Shown here: in pieces, positions 1 to 7,372 of the stretch
Position numbering within the stretch: position 1 is the first letter of the stretch
Layout of the letters: each line of letters opens with the position of its first letter
Source of the DNA: Pseudomonadales bacterium
GTDB lineage: Bacteria > Pseudomonadota > Gammaproteobacteria > Pseudomonadales > Pseudohongiellaceae
Direction of reading: 5' to 3'
Assembly: GCA_031277435.1 (NCBI GenBank)
Contig: JAITMI010000283.1
Location: 1 to 13,123 of the forward strand
DNA: 13,123 nt
Translations under genes and position numbers: made by a program
Notes under the pieces: model-generated
The model's input: the letters and a program-made list of their open reading frames with translations, nothing else
Database searches by the model: none
Told to the model about the DNA's origin: nothing

Positions 1-729
1 CTGGCGCACTTCAACACGCTCACCGAACGCATGACCGACGAAGACCGCGCCGCGATTTATCTGATCGGCCACGGCAGTTTCGACGGCGAAACCTACAAGT
101 TCAATATTCCGGGGCTCGACCTCAGCGCCACCGATTTCAAGGACCTGCTCGCGGCGCTGCCCGGCCACAATAATTTTCTGCTGAATACCTCCAGCACCAG
201 TGGCGCCCTGATTGAAGCCTTGGTAGGCACGGGCGAGAATGCCAGCAATCCCGATTACGTCTTGATCGCCGCCACCCGCAACGGCAATGAACGCAACGCC
301 ACGCAGTTCGGGCGCTTCTTCGCCGAAGCGCTCACCAGCGACGGCACCGACGTCAACAAGAACCAAAGCGTCAGTATTCAGGAAGCCTACGATTACGCGC
401 AGCGCGCGGTCGAACGCTATTTCGAGGACGCCGGACGGCTCGCTACCGAACATTCCCAAATACGCGGCGACGGCGCGGCGCAGTTCAACCTGGCGCGCCT
501 GAACGCCTTGCAGCTCGAAAGCGAATTGCAAAGCGCCAGCGACGAATTGCGCGCCTTGCTGGAACAGCGTCAGGCCATCGACGTGCGGATCGAAGACCTG
601 CAACTACGCCGCGCCGAATTCGACAACGCGACGTATTTGCAGCAACTGCAAACCCTGGTCTTGCAAAGCGCCGAACTGAGCGAGCAGATCGACGCCCTGC
701 AAAATCCACCGGCGGGAACGGCGCCATGA
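1..729 (+). CDS. Caspase/C13-like protein, Cys replaced by Ser, with C-terminal coiled coil (5' partial)
   Basis: The frame is open from the first base, so the gene begins upstream; the ATG at 31 is probably internal. 242 residues are visible. A hydrophobic strand ending in YLIGHG (His codon 70-72) matches the His-Gly motif of caspase-fold (clan CD) peptidases. The next strand, NFLLNTSSTSGAL, sits where these enzymes carry a Cys in a (A/S)CxSG motif; here the aligned position is Ser (codon 193-195). The stretch RNGNERNATQFGRFFAEAL and the later RLATEH resemble bacterial C13/caspase-like proteins I remember. Codons 349-384 encode an EF-hand-like loop. Roughly the last 75 residues are a Leu/Glu/Gln-rich predicted coiled coil. 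The TGA at 727-729 overlaps an ATG at 726 of the next open frame. Thiol protease activity is doubtful; a binding or scaffold role is possible. The N terminus, including any signal peptide, lies outside the window. The fold assignment is inference from short motifs. Confidence 0.75.
   Translation: MAHFNTLTERMTDEDRAAIYLIGHGSFDGETYKFNIPGLDLSATDFKDLLAALPGHNNFLLNTSSTSGALIEALVGTGENASNPDYVLIAATRNGNERNATQFGRFFAEALTSDGTDVNKNQSVSIQEAYDYAQRAVERYFEDAGRLATEHSQIRGDGAAQFNLARLNALQLESELQSASDELRALLEQRQAIDVRIEDLQLRRAEFDNATYLQQLQTLVLQSAELSEQIDALQNPPAGTAP
349..384 (+). other. EF-hand-like calcium-binding loop within the caspase-like protein
   Basis: The twelve codons read D-V-N-K-N-Q-S-V-S-I-Q-E. Loop positions 1, 3, 5, 7, 9 and 12 carry D, N, N, S, S and E, all oxygen ligands allowed in an EF-hand loop, and position 8 is hydrophobic (V). 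Position 6, usually Gly, is Gln. The motif is short and could be coincidental, but the ligand spacing is exact. Confidence 0.4.
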
Positions 730-775
730 GGGCATTCTTCATGTGGACACGCGAGGCCGCCGCGCAAGCGTTCTA

Positions 776-867
776 CTCCTTCCCCCGCTTGCGGGGGAAG
801 GTGGGGATGGGGGCGGATCGACGCCAATCCCCCCTCCCCAACCCTCCCCCGCAAGCGGGGGAGGGGG
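776..867. repeat. GC-rich palindromic dispersed repeat (REP/MITE-like)
   Basis: Two arms, each containing a small palindrome (CCCCCGCTTGCGGGGG at 782-797 and CCCCCGCAAGCGGGGG at 846-861), are also inverted copies of one another. They are separated by G-rich and C-rich stretches that pair imperfectly, so the whole element can fold as one long hairpin or as two short ones. Elements of this look are common dispersed repeats in proteobacterial genomes and often extend gene predictions artificially, giving peptides such as PLPNPPPQAGEG. It lies between the caspase-like gene and the signal peptide of the TPR peptidase. Its effect on transcription or translation of the downstream gene is unknown. 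Confidence 0.85.
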
Positions 868-877
868 TAAGCCGTCT

Positions 878-885
878 GGAGGGAG
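878..885 (+). promoter_or_regulatory. Shine-Dalgarno site that decides a TTG start
   Basis: GGAGGGAG ends 8 nt before the TTG at 894, and translation from that TTG begins directly with a plausible signal peptide. The in-frame ATGs further upstream (726, 741, 807) precede or lie inside the palindromic repeat. Confidence 0.6.
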
Positions 886-893
886 TAAACCGC

Positions 894-3170
894 TTGCGCC
901 ACCTCGTGTTAGTCGTGACTTGCGCCTTCGCCCTGCCCGCCGCAGCCCGCGAACAACTCTACGGCGCGCTCGACAACCCCGATCTGTTGACCTGCGAAAA
1001 CCAATACTGGAGCGGCCAGACCAGCGCCGCCCAATCCTGCTACAACGGCCTGCTCACCCTCAGCCAACCCGCCGCGATTCGCGCCGAAGCGCTGTGGGCG
1101 CTGGGTGACATGCAAGGCGCCAACACCGCGTTCCAGCAAGCGGTGGATGCCGAACCCGACAGCGCCTCGGTACGGCTGCGCTGGGGCGAACTCTACATGC
1201 AGGCGTATCAGTACCAGGAAGCCTTCAACCTGTTCAGCGAAGCGCTGGAGCGCGACCCTGATAACGCCTTCGCCCATATCGGCGCCGCGCAGGCGCTGGC
1301 GCAAGGCGGCAATAGCGAGGAAGTGAACCTGCACATGGCGGTGGTGATGGACAACCCCAACTCCGCCCCCGGCGCGCGCTTGCGCGGCTACTTGATGACG
1401 ATCCGCTCCTCGCTGGAAAAAGACCAATACGACGCCGCGCGCGGCTTTCTCGAACAAGCCGAAGCGCTGGCTGATGGCAGCGGTCTGTCGCCCTTGGAAC
1501 TCTACGCGCTGCGGGCGGGCATGGCCTTCATGACGCATCAGCCCTATCAGGAGTACATCGACGCCGCGCTGGCGCTCAATCCTGCCTACGGCGATGCCTG
1601 GGCCATCCCCGGCTATTTCGCCATGATCACGCGCCGCTACCGCGAATGCGGCGAATTCTACGAAAAAGCCGTAGCGATTCAGCCCACGCACTGGGAAGCG
1701 CATCTGGAACTCGGGCAAAACTACCTGCGCCTGAATCAGGTGACCCAGGCGCGCGAACAAATCGACATCGCCTACTCCGGCGACGCCTTCAACCCCAAGA
1801 CCATCAACCTCCTGCGCCTGCTCGACACCTTCGTGCAAGACCTGGTGGCGCTGAATTATCCCGACCCGCCGCAAGGCGTGTTCCCCAAGCTCACGCTGCG
1901 CCTCGACCGCGACGAAGTGCCGGTGCTCGCCGCTTACGCCGACCAGCTCGCCGAAGAGAGCATCGACCTTTATACCGAGCGTTACCGTTTCACCCCCAAA
2001 GCGCCAATCGTGGTGGAGATTTACCCCAATCACGAAGACTTCGTGGTGCGCTCGATCGGGATGCCCGGCGTCGGCATTTTGGGAGTGACGTTCGGTTATC
2101 TATTCTCGATGGATTCGCCCACCGCGCAGCACGACCCCAGCTATCACTGGGGCACTACGCTGTGGCACGAAATGGCGCACGTATTCACGCTGGAAGCGAG
2201 CAATCATCTGGTGCCGCGCTGGTTCAGCGAAGGCATTTCCGTATTCGAGGAATGGCGCACCGGCCCCACGCCGGGCCGCAAAATTCCGCTGCCGGTGTAT
2301 CAGGCGATGGCGGAAGGCAAATTCCTGCCGATCGCCGAACTCGACGACGGCTTCATGCGCCCCAGCTACGAAGATCAGGTGATCGTGTCCTACATGCAGG
2401 CGGGCCTGGTGTTCGACTTCATCGACAGCGAATACGGCTTCGACAAAGTCGTCGACATGCTCTACCGCTTTCAGGACGGCGTGAACGCGGTGAGCGCGCT
2501 CGAAAGCGTGCTGGGCATCAGCGCCAGTGAATTTGACCGCCACTTCAAGGAATTCATCGACATCGAATACGGCCCGCTCTTGAGCAAACTCGACGTCTGG
2601 CAAGAAGACCATCGCGCCAGCTTCGCCGCCTTGGAACAAGAAGACTGGGAAGCCGCCGCCGCCGCCGCCGAACGCGCGATTTTCAGCTTCCCCGACTACG
2701 TCGAAATCGACAGCCCCTACATCGCCCAGGCGCGCGCCTATGGCCGTTTGGGCAACTCCGACAAGGAATTCGAAGCGCTACAAGCCTTCTGGCAAAAAGG
2801 CGGCTATGAAGCGCGCGCGCTGCTCGCGCTCGCCAATCGCTACGTCGAACGCGGCCAGCGCGATGAAGCCTTGGCGGTCTACCGCGACGTGTTGTGGGTT
2901 AATCCCTTTCTGGAAGATCTGCATTTGCAACTTGGCGATCTATATCTCGACTTGAGCCGGCCCGCCGATGCCATCGAAGAATACCGGGTCTTGCTGGCGC
3001 TTGATCCCACCGATAAAGCCGCCGCCAATCTCAAGCTCGCCAATGCCTACAAAGCCGCGGGCGATAACGCCAAGGCGCTGGAATATCTGATGACGACGCT
3101 CGACATCGCGCCGCAATACCGCGAAGCGCAAAAGCTGTTGCTCGAATTGAGCAGAAGCAGTACGCAGTGA
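894..3170 (+). CDS. Secreted TPR protein with peptidase-MA-like (gluzincin) metallopeptidase domain
   Basis: I chose the TTG at 894 (758 residues). It has a good Shine-Dalgarno site and gives the signal peptide MRHLVLVVTCAFALPAAA with an Ala-X-Ala-type end. The alternative ATG at 726 overlaps the previous stop but would place about 56 residues of translated repeat before the signal peptide. Domains in order: signal peptide 1-18; TPR-like helices about residues 45-110 and 230-310; a metallopeptidase domain with HEMAH at 425-429 and a downstream PRWFSEG whose Glu, about residue 446, fits the third zinc ligand of gluzincins; then C-terminal TPRs from about 610 to the end (ALAVYRDVLWVNP, AIEEYRVLLALDP, ALEYLMTTLDIAP). 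The order resembles proteins annotated as TPR plus peptidase MA family. The enzyme should act in the periplasm; the substrate is unknown. It follows the caspase-like gene and precedes the MoxR operon, separated from it by a repeat-filled 235-nt gap. Confidence 0.85.
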   Translation: MRHLVLVVTCAFALPAAAREQLYGALDNPDLLTCENQYWSGQTSAAQSCYNGLLTLSQPAAIRAEALWALGDMQGANTAFQQAVDAEPDSASVRLRWGELYMQAYQYQEAFNLFSEALERDPDNAFAHIGAAQALAQGGNSEEVNLHMAVVMDNPNSAPGARLRGYLMTIRSSLEKDQYDAARGFLEQAEALADGSGLSPLELYALRAGMAFMTHQPYQEYIDAALALNPAYGDAWAIPGYFAMITRRYRECGEFYEKAVAIQPTHWEAHLELGQNYLRLNQVTQAREQIDIAYSGDAFNPKTINLLRLLDTFVQDLVALNYPDPPQGVFPKLTLRLDRDEVPVLAAYADQLAEESIDLYTERYRFTPKAPIVVEIYPNHEDFVVRSIGMPGVGILGVTFGYLFSMDSPTAQHDPSYHWGTTLWHEMAHVFTLEASNHLVPRWFSEGISVFEEWRTGPTPGRKIPLPVYQAMAEGKFLPIAELDDGFMRPSYEDQVIVSYMQAGLVFDFIDSEYGFDKVVDMLYRFQDGVNAVSALESVLGISASEFDRHFKEFIDIEYGPLLSKLDVWQEDHRASFAALEQEDWEAAAAAAERAIFSFPDYVEIDSPYIAQARAYGRLGNSDKEFEALQAFWQKGGYEARALLALANRYVERGQRDEALAVYRDVLWVNPFLEDLHLQLGDLYLDLSRPADAIEEYRVLLALDPTDKAAANLKLANAYKAAGDNAKALEYLMTTLDIAPQYREAQKLLLELSRSSTQ

Positions 3171-3177
3171 ATAGAAA

Positions 3178-3195
3178 ATCATGTAGATCATGTAG
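3178..3195 (+). repeat. Two tandem copies of a 9-nt unit
   Basis: ATCATGTAG occurs at 3178-3186 and again at 3187-3195, just after the TPR gene stop and overlapping the first bases of the left inverted-repeat arm. It may be a small duplication or slippage event linked to arrival of the repeat element. Confidence 0.7.
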
Positions 3196-3222
3196 GTTGG
3201 GCTGAGCGCAGCGAAGCCCAAC
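3192..3222 (+). repeat. Dispersed repeat, left arm of a perfect 31-bp inverted pair
   Basis: It begins GTAGGTTGGGCTGAGCG and ends GAAGCCCAAC, and is the exact reverse complement of 3323-3353. The arm also has 8-bp self-complementary ends (TTGGGCTGAG-type and GAAGCCCAAC), so it can form its own small hairpin. Sequences of this type are scattered through many proteobacterial genomes, as I recall. Confidence 0.9.
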
Positions 3223-3322
3223 AAAGGGTATAGAACGAGGGAATGTCTGATTAAGACAGGTTTGATAGAAATCGTCATTCCCGCGAAGGATAACTTGATC
3301 AGAGCTTCCCGAATGCTCCCGC

Positions 3323-3353
3323 GTTGGGCTTCGCTGCGCTCAGCCCAACCTAC
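3323..3353 (-). repeat. Dispersed repeat, right arm of a perfect 31-bp inverted pair
   Basis: This is the exact reverse complement of 3192-3222, 31 of 31 bases, across a 100-nt spacer. Complementarity stops at the outer ends, and no target-site duplication flanks the pair. In RNA the two arms could form one 31-bp stem upstream of the MoxR operon. Confidence 0.9.
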
Positions 3354-3405
3354 GTGGTACAGCAGTGGTTTGTAATGACTAACGACAACGCAACAGGACG
3401 AACTT

Positions 3406-4428
3406 ATGAATGACGCAGTAGTTTTGGGCACCGAGACTCGTGAACTGGTACAGAAATTCCAGAAAGCCACCAGCAAGATCCGCGAACAGGTGAGCGGCAC
3501 CATCGTCGGTCAGGACGAAGTAGTGGAAAACCTGCTGATTACGCTGTTCGTCGGCGGCCACTGCCTGATCACCGGTATGCCCGGCACCGCCAAAACCCTG
3601 CTGGTGCACACGCTCGCCACCGCGCTCGGCCTCAACTTCAAGCGCATTCAGTTCACCCCCGACCTGATGCCCACCGACATCACCGGCACCGACATGGTGG
3701 AAGAAGACCAAAGCACCGGCAAACGCGAATGGCGCTTCATCCCCGGCCCGGTATTCACCAACGTCCTCTTGGCCGACGAAATCAACCGCACGCCGCCCAA
3801 AACCCAAGCCGCTCTCTTGGAAGCGATGCAGGAAAAAACCGTCACCGTGCGCGGCAAGAACCACAAGATCGACAAGCCCTTCATCGTACTTGCCACGCAA
3901 AACCCGATCGAACTCGAAGGCACCTATCCCTTGCCGGAAGCGCAATTGGACCGCTTCCTGTTCAACGTCACGCTCGACTACCTCAGCGCCGACGAAGAAG
4001 TGAACGTAATCGACCGTTTCACCAAAAGCGTCGAAATGCCGCCGGTCGCGGCCTGCACCAACGCCGCCGAAATCGTGCAGTTCCAATCGCTGGTGCGCCA
4101 GGTGCCGATTTCCAGCAACCTCAACCGCTACGCGGTGGACATCGTGCGCGCCACGCGCCCCTCCGATCCGATCGCGCCGGAAATCATCAAGAAATACGCC
4201 AATTTCGGCTCCTCGATCCGCGCCACCATGAACCTGGTGCTCGCCGCCAAGGTGCGCGCCTTGATGCAGGGCCGTTATCACGTCACCGCCGAAGACTTGA
4301 AAACCCTGGCGCTGCCGATCCTGCGCCACCGCGTATTGCCGAACTACTACGCCGAATCCGACGGCGTCGATATCGACCACATCCTGCGCGCCATGCTCGA
4401 TACCGTGCCGGTGCCGAGCGGGGAATAA
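3406..4428 (+). CDS. MoxR family AAA+ ATPase
   Basis: This 340-residue cytoplasmic ATPase is of normal family length. Walker A is GMPGTAKT (57-64), Walker B is LLADE (121-125) followed by the family stretch INRTPPKTQAALLEAMQE, and sensor 1 lies in ATQNPIELEGTYPLPEAQLDRF (split here at residues 163-166 for the ATQN core). The lid carries SSIRATMNL, which fits the sensor-2 Arg. MoxR ATPases work as hexameric chaperones that remodel or activate partner proteins, usually with VWA/MIDAS proteins encoded next door, and that is the arrangement here. The ATG at 3406 has AGGA at 3395-3398, 7 nt upstream. The DUF58 gene starts 6 nt after the stop, so the two are probably co-transcribed. The specific client is unknown. 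Family assignment is secure; the symbol moxR is left out because several MoxR subfamilies exist. Confidence 0.96.
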   Translation: MNDAVVLGTETRELVQKFQKATSKIREQVSGTIVGQDEVVENLLITLFVGGHCLITGMPGTAKTLLVHTLATALGLNFKRIQFTPDLMPTDITGTDMVEEDQSTGKREWRFIPGPVFTNVLLADEINRTPPKTQAALLEAMQEKTVTVRGKNHKIDKPFIVLATQNPIELEGTYPLPEAQLDRFLFNVTLDYLSADEEVNVIDRFTKSVEMPPVAACTNAAEIVQFQSLVRQVPISSNLNRYAVDIVRATRPSDPIAPEIIKKYANFGSSIRATMNLVLAAKVRALMQGRYHVTAEDLKTLALPILRHRVLPNYYAESDGVDIDHILRAMLDTVPVPSGE

Positions 4429-4434
4429 ACCAAG

Positions 4435-5346
4435 ATGGCCGCCGCACCCAAAGCCAATACGCCGTTTCACCTTCTCGACCCCAAGGTGCTGGCCAGCGTC
4501 GCCAATCTGGAATTGGTGGCCAAGGCCGTGGTGGAAGGCTTCGTGATTGGTCTGCACCGCTCGCCCAAGTTCGGCTTCAGTCAGGAATTCGTCGAATACC
4601 GCGCCTATGGCGAAGGCGACGACCCGCGCTACATCGACTGGAACGTATTCGCGCGCACCGGCAAGACCTTCATCAAGCGCTTCCTCGGCGAAACCAACAG
4701 CCACCTGATGCTGATGCTCGACGCCTCCGCCTCAATGGGTTTCGGCAGCCGCGGCCTGAGCAAATTGCAAGTGGGCAAAGTGCTCGCCGCCTCGCTGGCC
4801 TATATGTCCACCCGCCAGCACGACGCCGTGGGCCTGATCGTATTCGCCGACGACATTCTCGAATACCGCCCGCCCACCAGCCGCAGCGGCTCGCTGCAAG
4901 CGGTGATGCACGCGCTCGACAAAGTGCAGGCGAACCAGGGCACCGCCCTCAGCAAGCCGATGTCGCGTTTTCAGGAACGCATCAAACGCCGCGGTCTGGT
5001 GGCGGTGATTTCCGACTTTTATTGCGACACCGAGGAACTCTTGGAAAACGTGCGGCCACTCGCCATGCAGGGGCAGGACGTGATTCTGTTCCACCTGCTC
5101 GACCCCGCCGAGCTGGCGCCCGACATCAAGGAATCCACGCTGTACGAAGACATGGAAACCGGCCACGCCATCGAAGTGTCGCCCGCCTTCATGAAGAAGG
5201 AATACCGCGAACGCATCCGCGCGCACATCGGTGCCATCGAACACGCCGCGCGCGGCATGAACGCCGACCACGTACTGGTCAACACCGGCGAACCTTTGGA
5301 ACGCGCGTTACATAGCTATCTGACTTTCCGCGAGAAACGAGGCTGA
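4435..5346 (+). CDS. DUF58 domain protein (VWA-like, MoxR partner)
   Basis: The 303-residue protein has no membrane segment or signal peptide. The DUF58 signature EYRAYGEGDDPRYIDW lies at about 54-69, followed by NVFARTGK. The VWA-like half carries a full set of MIDAS candidates: DASAS at 96-100, Thr170 in NQGTALS and Asp194 in VISDFY. DUF58 proteins are encoded next to MoxR ATPases and are thought to be adaptors or targets of the ATPase; the MIDAS metal site would mediate protein binding. The start follows GGGGA at 4420-4424 inside the end of the MoxR gene, and the stop is 2 nt before the next start, which implies translational coupling in one operon. Nothing looks truncated. Confidence 0.95.
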   Translation: MAAAPKANTPFHLLDPKVLASVANLELVAKAVVEGFVIGLHRSPKFGFSQEFVEYRAYGEGDDPRYIDWNVFARTGKTFIKRFLGETNSHLMLMLDASASMGFGSRGLSKLQVGKVLAASLAYMSTRQHDAVGLIVFADDILEYRPPTSRSGSLQAVMHALDKVQANQGTALSKPMSRFQERIKRRGLVAVISDFYCDTEELLENVRPLAMQGQDVILFHLLDPAELAPDIKESTLYEDMETGHAIEVSPAFMKKEYRERIRAHIGAIEHAARGMNADHVLVNTGEPLERALHSYLTFREKRG

Positions 5347-5348
5347 AC

Positions 5349-7370
5349 ATGGGCCTGATCACACCGCTGTTCCTGCTCGGATTTTTCACCCTCGCGCTGC
5401 CCTGGTGGCTGCACCGGCTGGAAACCCAAGCCACCGAGCGCGAAAAATTCAGCACCACGCGCTTTCTGGAAGCCTCCAAAAAGCGCGTGCATGTGCGGCG
5501 CCAGCTCAAGTTTCTGCTATTGATGGCGCTGCGCATGGCGTTTCTGGCGCTGTTGGCGCTGGCCTTCGCGCGGCCGATTTTGTTCGACGCCCCCGAAGCG
5601 CTGCTCGGCGCCGAGGATGTGCATCATGTGATCGTGGTTGATACCTCGCTGTCGATGCGCGGCGATGGCAAATTCGCCGCCGCGCAGGCGGAGGCACAAA
5701 GCGTGCTCGATGGCATGGGCGCTGACGACGTCGCCAGTCTCTACAGAGGCAGCGGCAGTGTGCGCCGGGTGGCCGCGCCCAGCGCCGACGCCGACGAGCT
5801 AAGCGCGCTGATCGCCACGCTCAGCCCCGACACCGGCCACCTCGACCTTGGCGCGATGGTCAATTCGCTCGACACCCTGATCGAGAAAAACCCCGGCAAC
5901 GTCATGCTGCATGTGATCAGCGATTTTCAGCAAAGCGCCGCCGCCGCGCGCTTCGCCGATCTGATTCCCGATGTCATCGCCAATCGCCCGCTGACGCTCG
6001 ATTTGCGCCAAGTCAGCGCCACGCCGCCGGCTAACGCCGAGGTGGAAGCGGTGGCGGTGGAAAGCCGCGCCAGCGTGCTCGCCAGCGTGCATGTGTGGAA
6101 CCAGGAACAAGCCGCGCGGGAATATACGCTTAGCCTCAGCGTCAACGGCGAGCAGGTTCAGGAACAAAAAGTCAGCAACTCCGGCGACGGCATCTTCAGC
6201 GTGCGTTTCCCCGAGGTGACCTTCGCCGAAGGCGACAACCGCGTCGATGTCAGCCTCAGCCCCGCCGATGGGCTGCGCGACGACGATCTGCGCCACGCCG
6301 TATTCAACAACGCGCCGCCCGCGCCGGTGCTGCTGCTCACCGAAGACCCCGCCTCACGCGCCGTCACCTATATCAGCGCCGCGCTGGCCACCGCGCCGCG
6401 CGGCTATCAGGTGGAAGCGGTGAGCCTGGAAGATTTCGACGCGCGGGTGATGCAGCGCTATCCCTGGCTGGTGATCGAGGACATCGGCGCGCTCACCGGC
6501 GGGCTCGCCGACGCGGTGCGCGACTACGTCAACGGCGGCGGTTCGGTGTTCGCCGGCAGCGGCGCGCGCGCCGCCGGCTTGTCCACGCTGCCCCTGTTCG
6601 ACGTGGCGCTGCGCGGGCCGCAAACCGGCAGCGATGGCCGCGTGCTGCACCTGGGCATTACCCGCGTCGATGCCAGCCATCCGGTACTGCGCAAAAGCAA
6701 CGACTGGGGCAACATCAACGCCCGCGTGCTGCGCCCGGCGCTCACCGCCGAGGATCGCGTCCTGGTAGCGCAAAACGCCGACAACCCGGTGCTGATCGAA
6801 CGCCGCATTGGCAATGGCCGGGTGCTGCTCTTTACCGCCGCGCTGGATAATTCCAGTTCCGATCTGCCGGTAAAACCGCTGTTCGTCAGCCTGATGGCGG
6901 AAGTGGCGCAGTACCTGTCGAACGAACAGCTCCTGGTACGCGAACAAGTGGTGGACAGTTACCTGCAACTGACGCAAACCGGCGGCGCTTCCGGCCAGGT
7001 GGTCGATCCGGACGGCGAAAATTTGCTGTCTTTGCAAGATACTACCCGCGCCCAGGATGTGCTATTGAATAAAACCGGGTACTATCAGGTCTTCACTCCC
7101 GGAGGCGAAGTGCTGGTCGCGGTCAACGCCGATCCCCGCGAATCCGACCCTACCCCGATGAACGCGCAAGCCCTGCAAAATTGGCAGAGCAGCGTGAACA
7201 GCGCCGCAGTAAACGCCAGCACCACGCAAGTGGTGGACCCCCTGAGCCGGGAGGCGGAACCTGATGCCATTGAAATCTGGCGCATTTTTTTGATTCTGCT
7301 GGCGATCGGCGTGCTTGCGGAATCACTGCTCGGCAATCGCTACCTGAACCTTAAGACAGGATCTTTGTGA
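5349..7370 (+). CDS. BatA-type membrane protein with VWA domain
   Basis: The 673-residue protein starts with MGLITPLFLLGFFTLALPWW, the BatA N-terminal membrane hairpin: TM1 about 1-22, a basic loop with FLEASKKRVHVRRQ, and TM2 about 53-75 ending LAFARPIL. A VWA domain follows with DTSLS at 98-102 and the later Asp in VISDF (about 189-193). The usual MIDAS Thr position (GTDLGAA in relatives) reads HLDLGAM, so the site may be incomplete. About 225-305 is a beta-rich, Ig-like segment, and about 325-525 resembles the glutamine-amidotransferase-like fold common in this family (YVNGGGSVFAGSG; NGRVLLFTAALDNSSSDLP). A final membrane segment lies at about 643-661. Most of the protein should be periplasmic between TM2 and TM3. 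The start has CGAGG at 5338-5342, 6 nt upstream. Its place after MoxR and DUF58 supports an envelope-anchored MoxR partner role. Confidence 0.92.
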   Translation: MGLITPLFLLGFFTLALPWWLHRLETQATEREKFSTTRFLEASKKRVHVRRQLKFLLLMALRMAFLALLALAFARPILFDAPEALLGAEDVHHVIVVDTSLSMRGDGKFAAAQAEAQSVLDGMGADDVASLYRGSGSVRRVAAPSADADELSALIATLSPDTGHLDLGAMVNSLDTLIEKNPGNVMLHVISDFQQSAAAARFADLIPDVIANRPLTLDLRQVSATPPANAEVEAVAVESRASVLASVHVWNQEQAAREYTLSLSVNGEQVQEQKVSNSGDGIFSVRFPEVTFAEGDNRVDVSLSPADGLRDDDLRHAVFNNAPPAPVLLLTEDPASRAVTYISAALATAPRGYQVEAVSLEDFDARVMQRYPWLVIEDIGALTGGLADAVRDYVNGGGSVFAGSGARAAGLSTLPLFDVALRGPQTGSDGRVLHLGITRVDASHPVLRKSNDWGNINARVLRPALTAEDRVLVAQNADNPVLIERRIGNGRVLLFTAALDNSSSDLPVKPLFVSLMAEVAQYLSNEQLLVREQVVDSYLQLTQTGGASGQVVDPDGENLLSLQDTTRAQDVLLNKTGYYQVFTPGGEVLVAVNADPRESDPTPMNAQALQNWQSSVNSAAVNASTTQVVDPLSREAEPDAIEIWRIFLILLAIGVLAESLLGNRYLNLKTGSL

Positions 7371-7372
7371 TG
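7358..7372 (+). promoter_or_regulatory. Ribosome binding site and TGATG stop-start overlap
   Basis: AGGA at 7358-7361 lies 8 nt before the ATG at 7370. The BatA-type gene stop TGA (7368-7370) shares one base with that ATG, a typical termination-reinitiation junction. The in-frame GTG at 7367 is possible but only 5 nt from AGGA, so the ATG is preferred. Confidence 0.6.

Larger units (their letters stand above)
3171..3405. other. Non-coding gap between the TPR peptidase and the MoxR operon, filled with repeats
   Basis: No convincing coding frame is seen here. It holds a tandem 9-mer, two inverted 31-bp repeat copies and a 100-nt spacer that includes CGTCATTCCCGCGAAGG (3274-3290), which resembles half of another common proteobacterial dispersed repeat. 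The promoter of the MoxR operon may lie here, but I found no -35/-10 pair with acceptable spacing. No poly-T terminator was seen after the TPR gene. Confidence 0.6.

Noticed and set aside
726..893. N-terminal extension of the TPR peptidase from the ATG at 726
   Set aside because: It would translate the palindromic repeat and bury the signal peptide; the TTG at 894 has a better ribosome binding site. It remains a possible alternative start.
3262..3294. TTGATA and GATAAC as a possible promoter for the MoxR operon
   Set aside because: The spacing is about 21 nt and the -10 match is weak.
3379..4704. Long antisense open frame of 441 codons across the MoxR and DUF58 genes
   Set aside because: It mirrors the strong third-position GC bias of the sense genes, has no recognisable domain, and the + strand proteins are certain.
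3729..5315. 528-codon + strand frame overlapping MoxR and DUF58
   Set aside because: It is an out-of-frame translation rich in Arg, Pro and His, and both genes in the true frames carry full family motifs.
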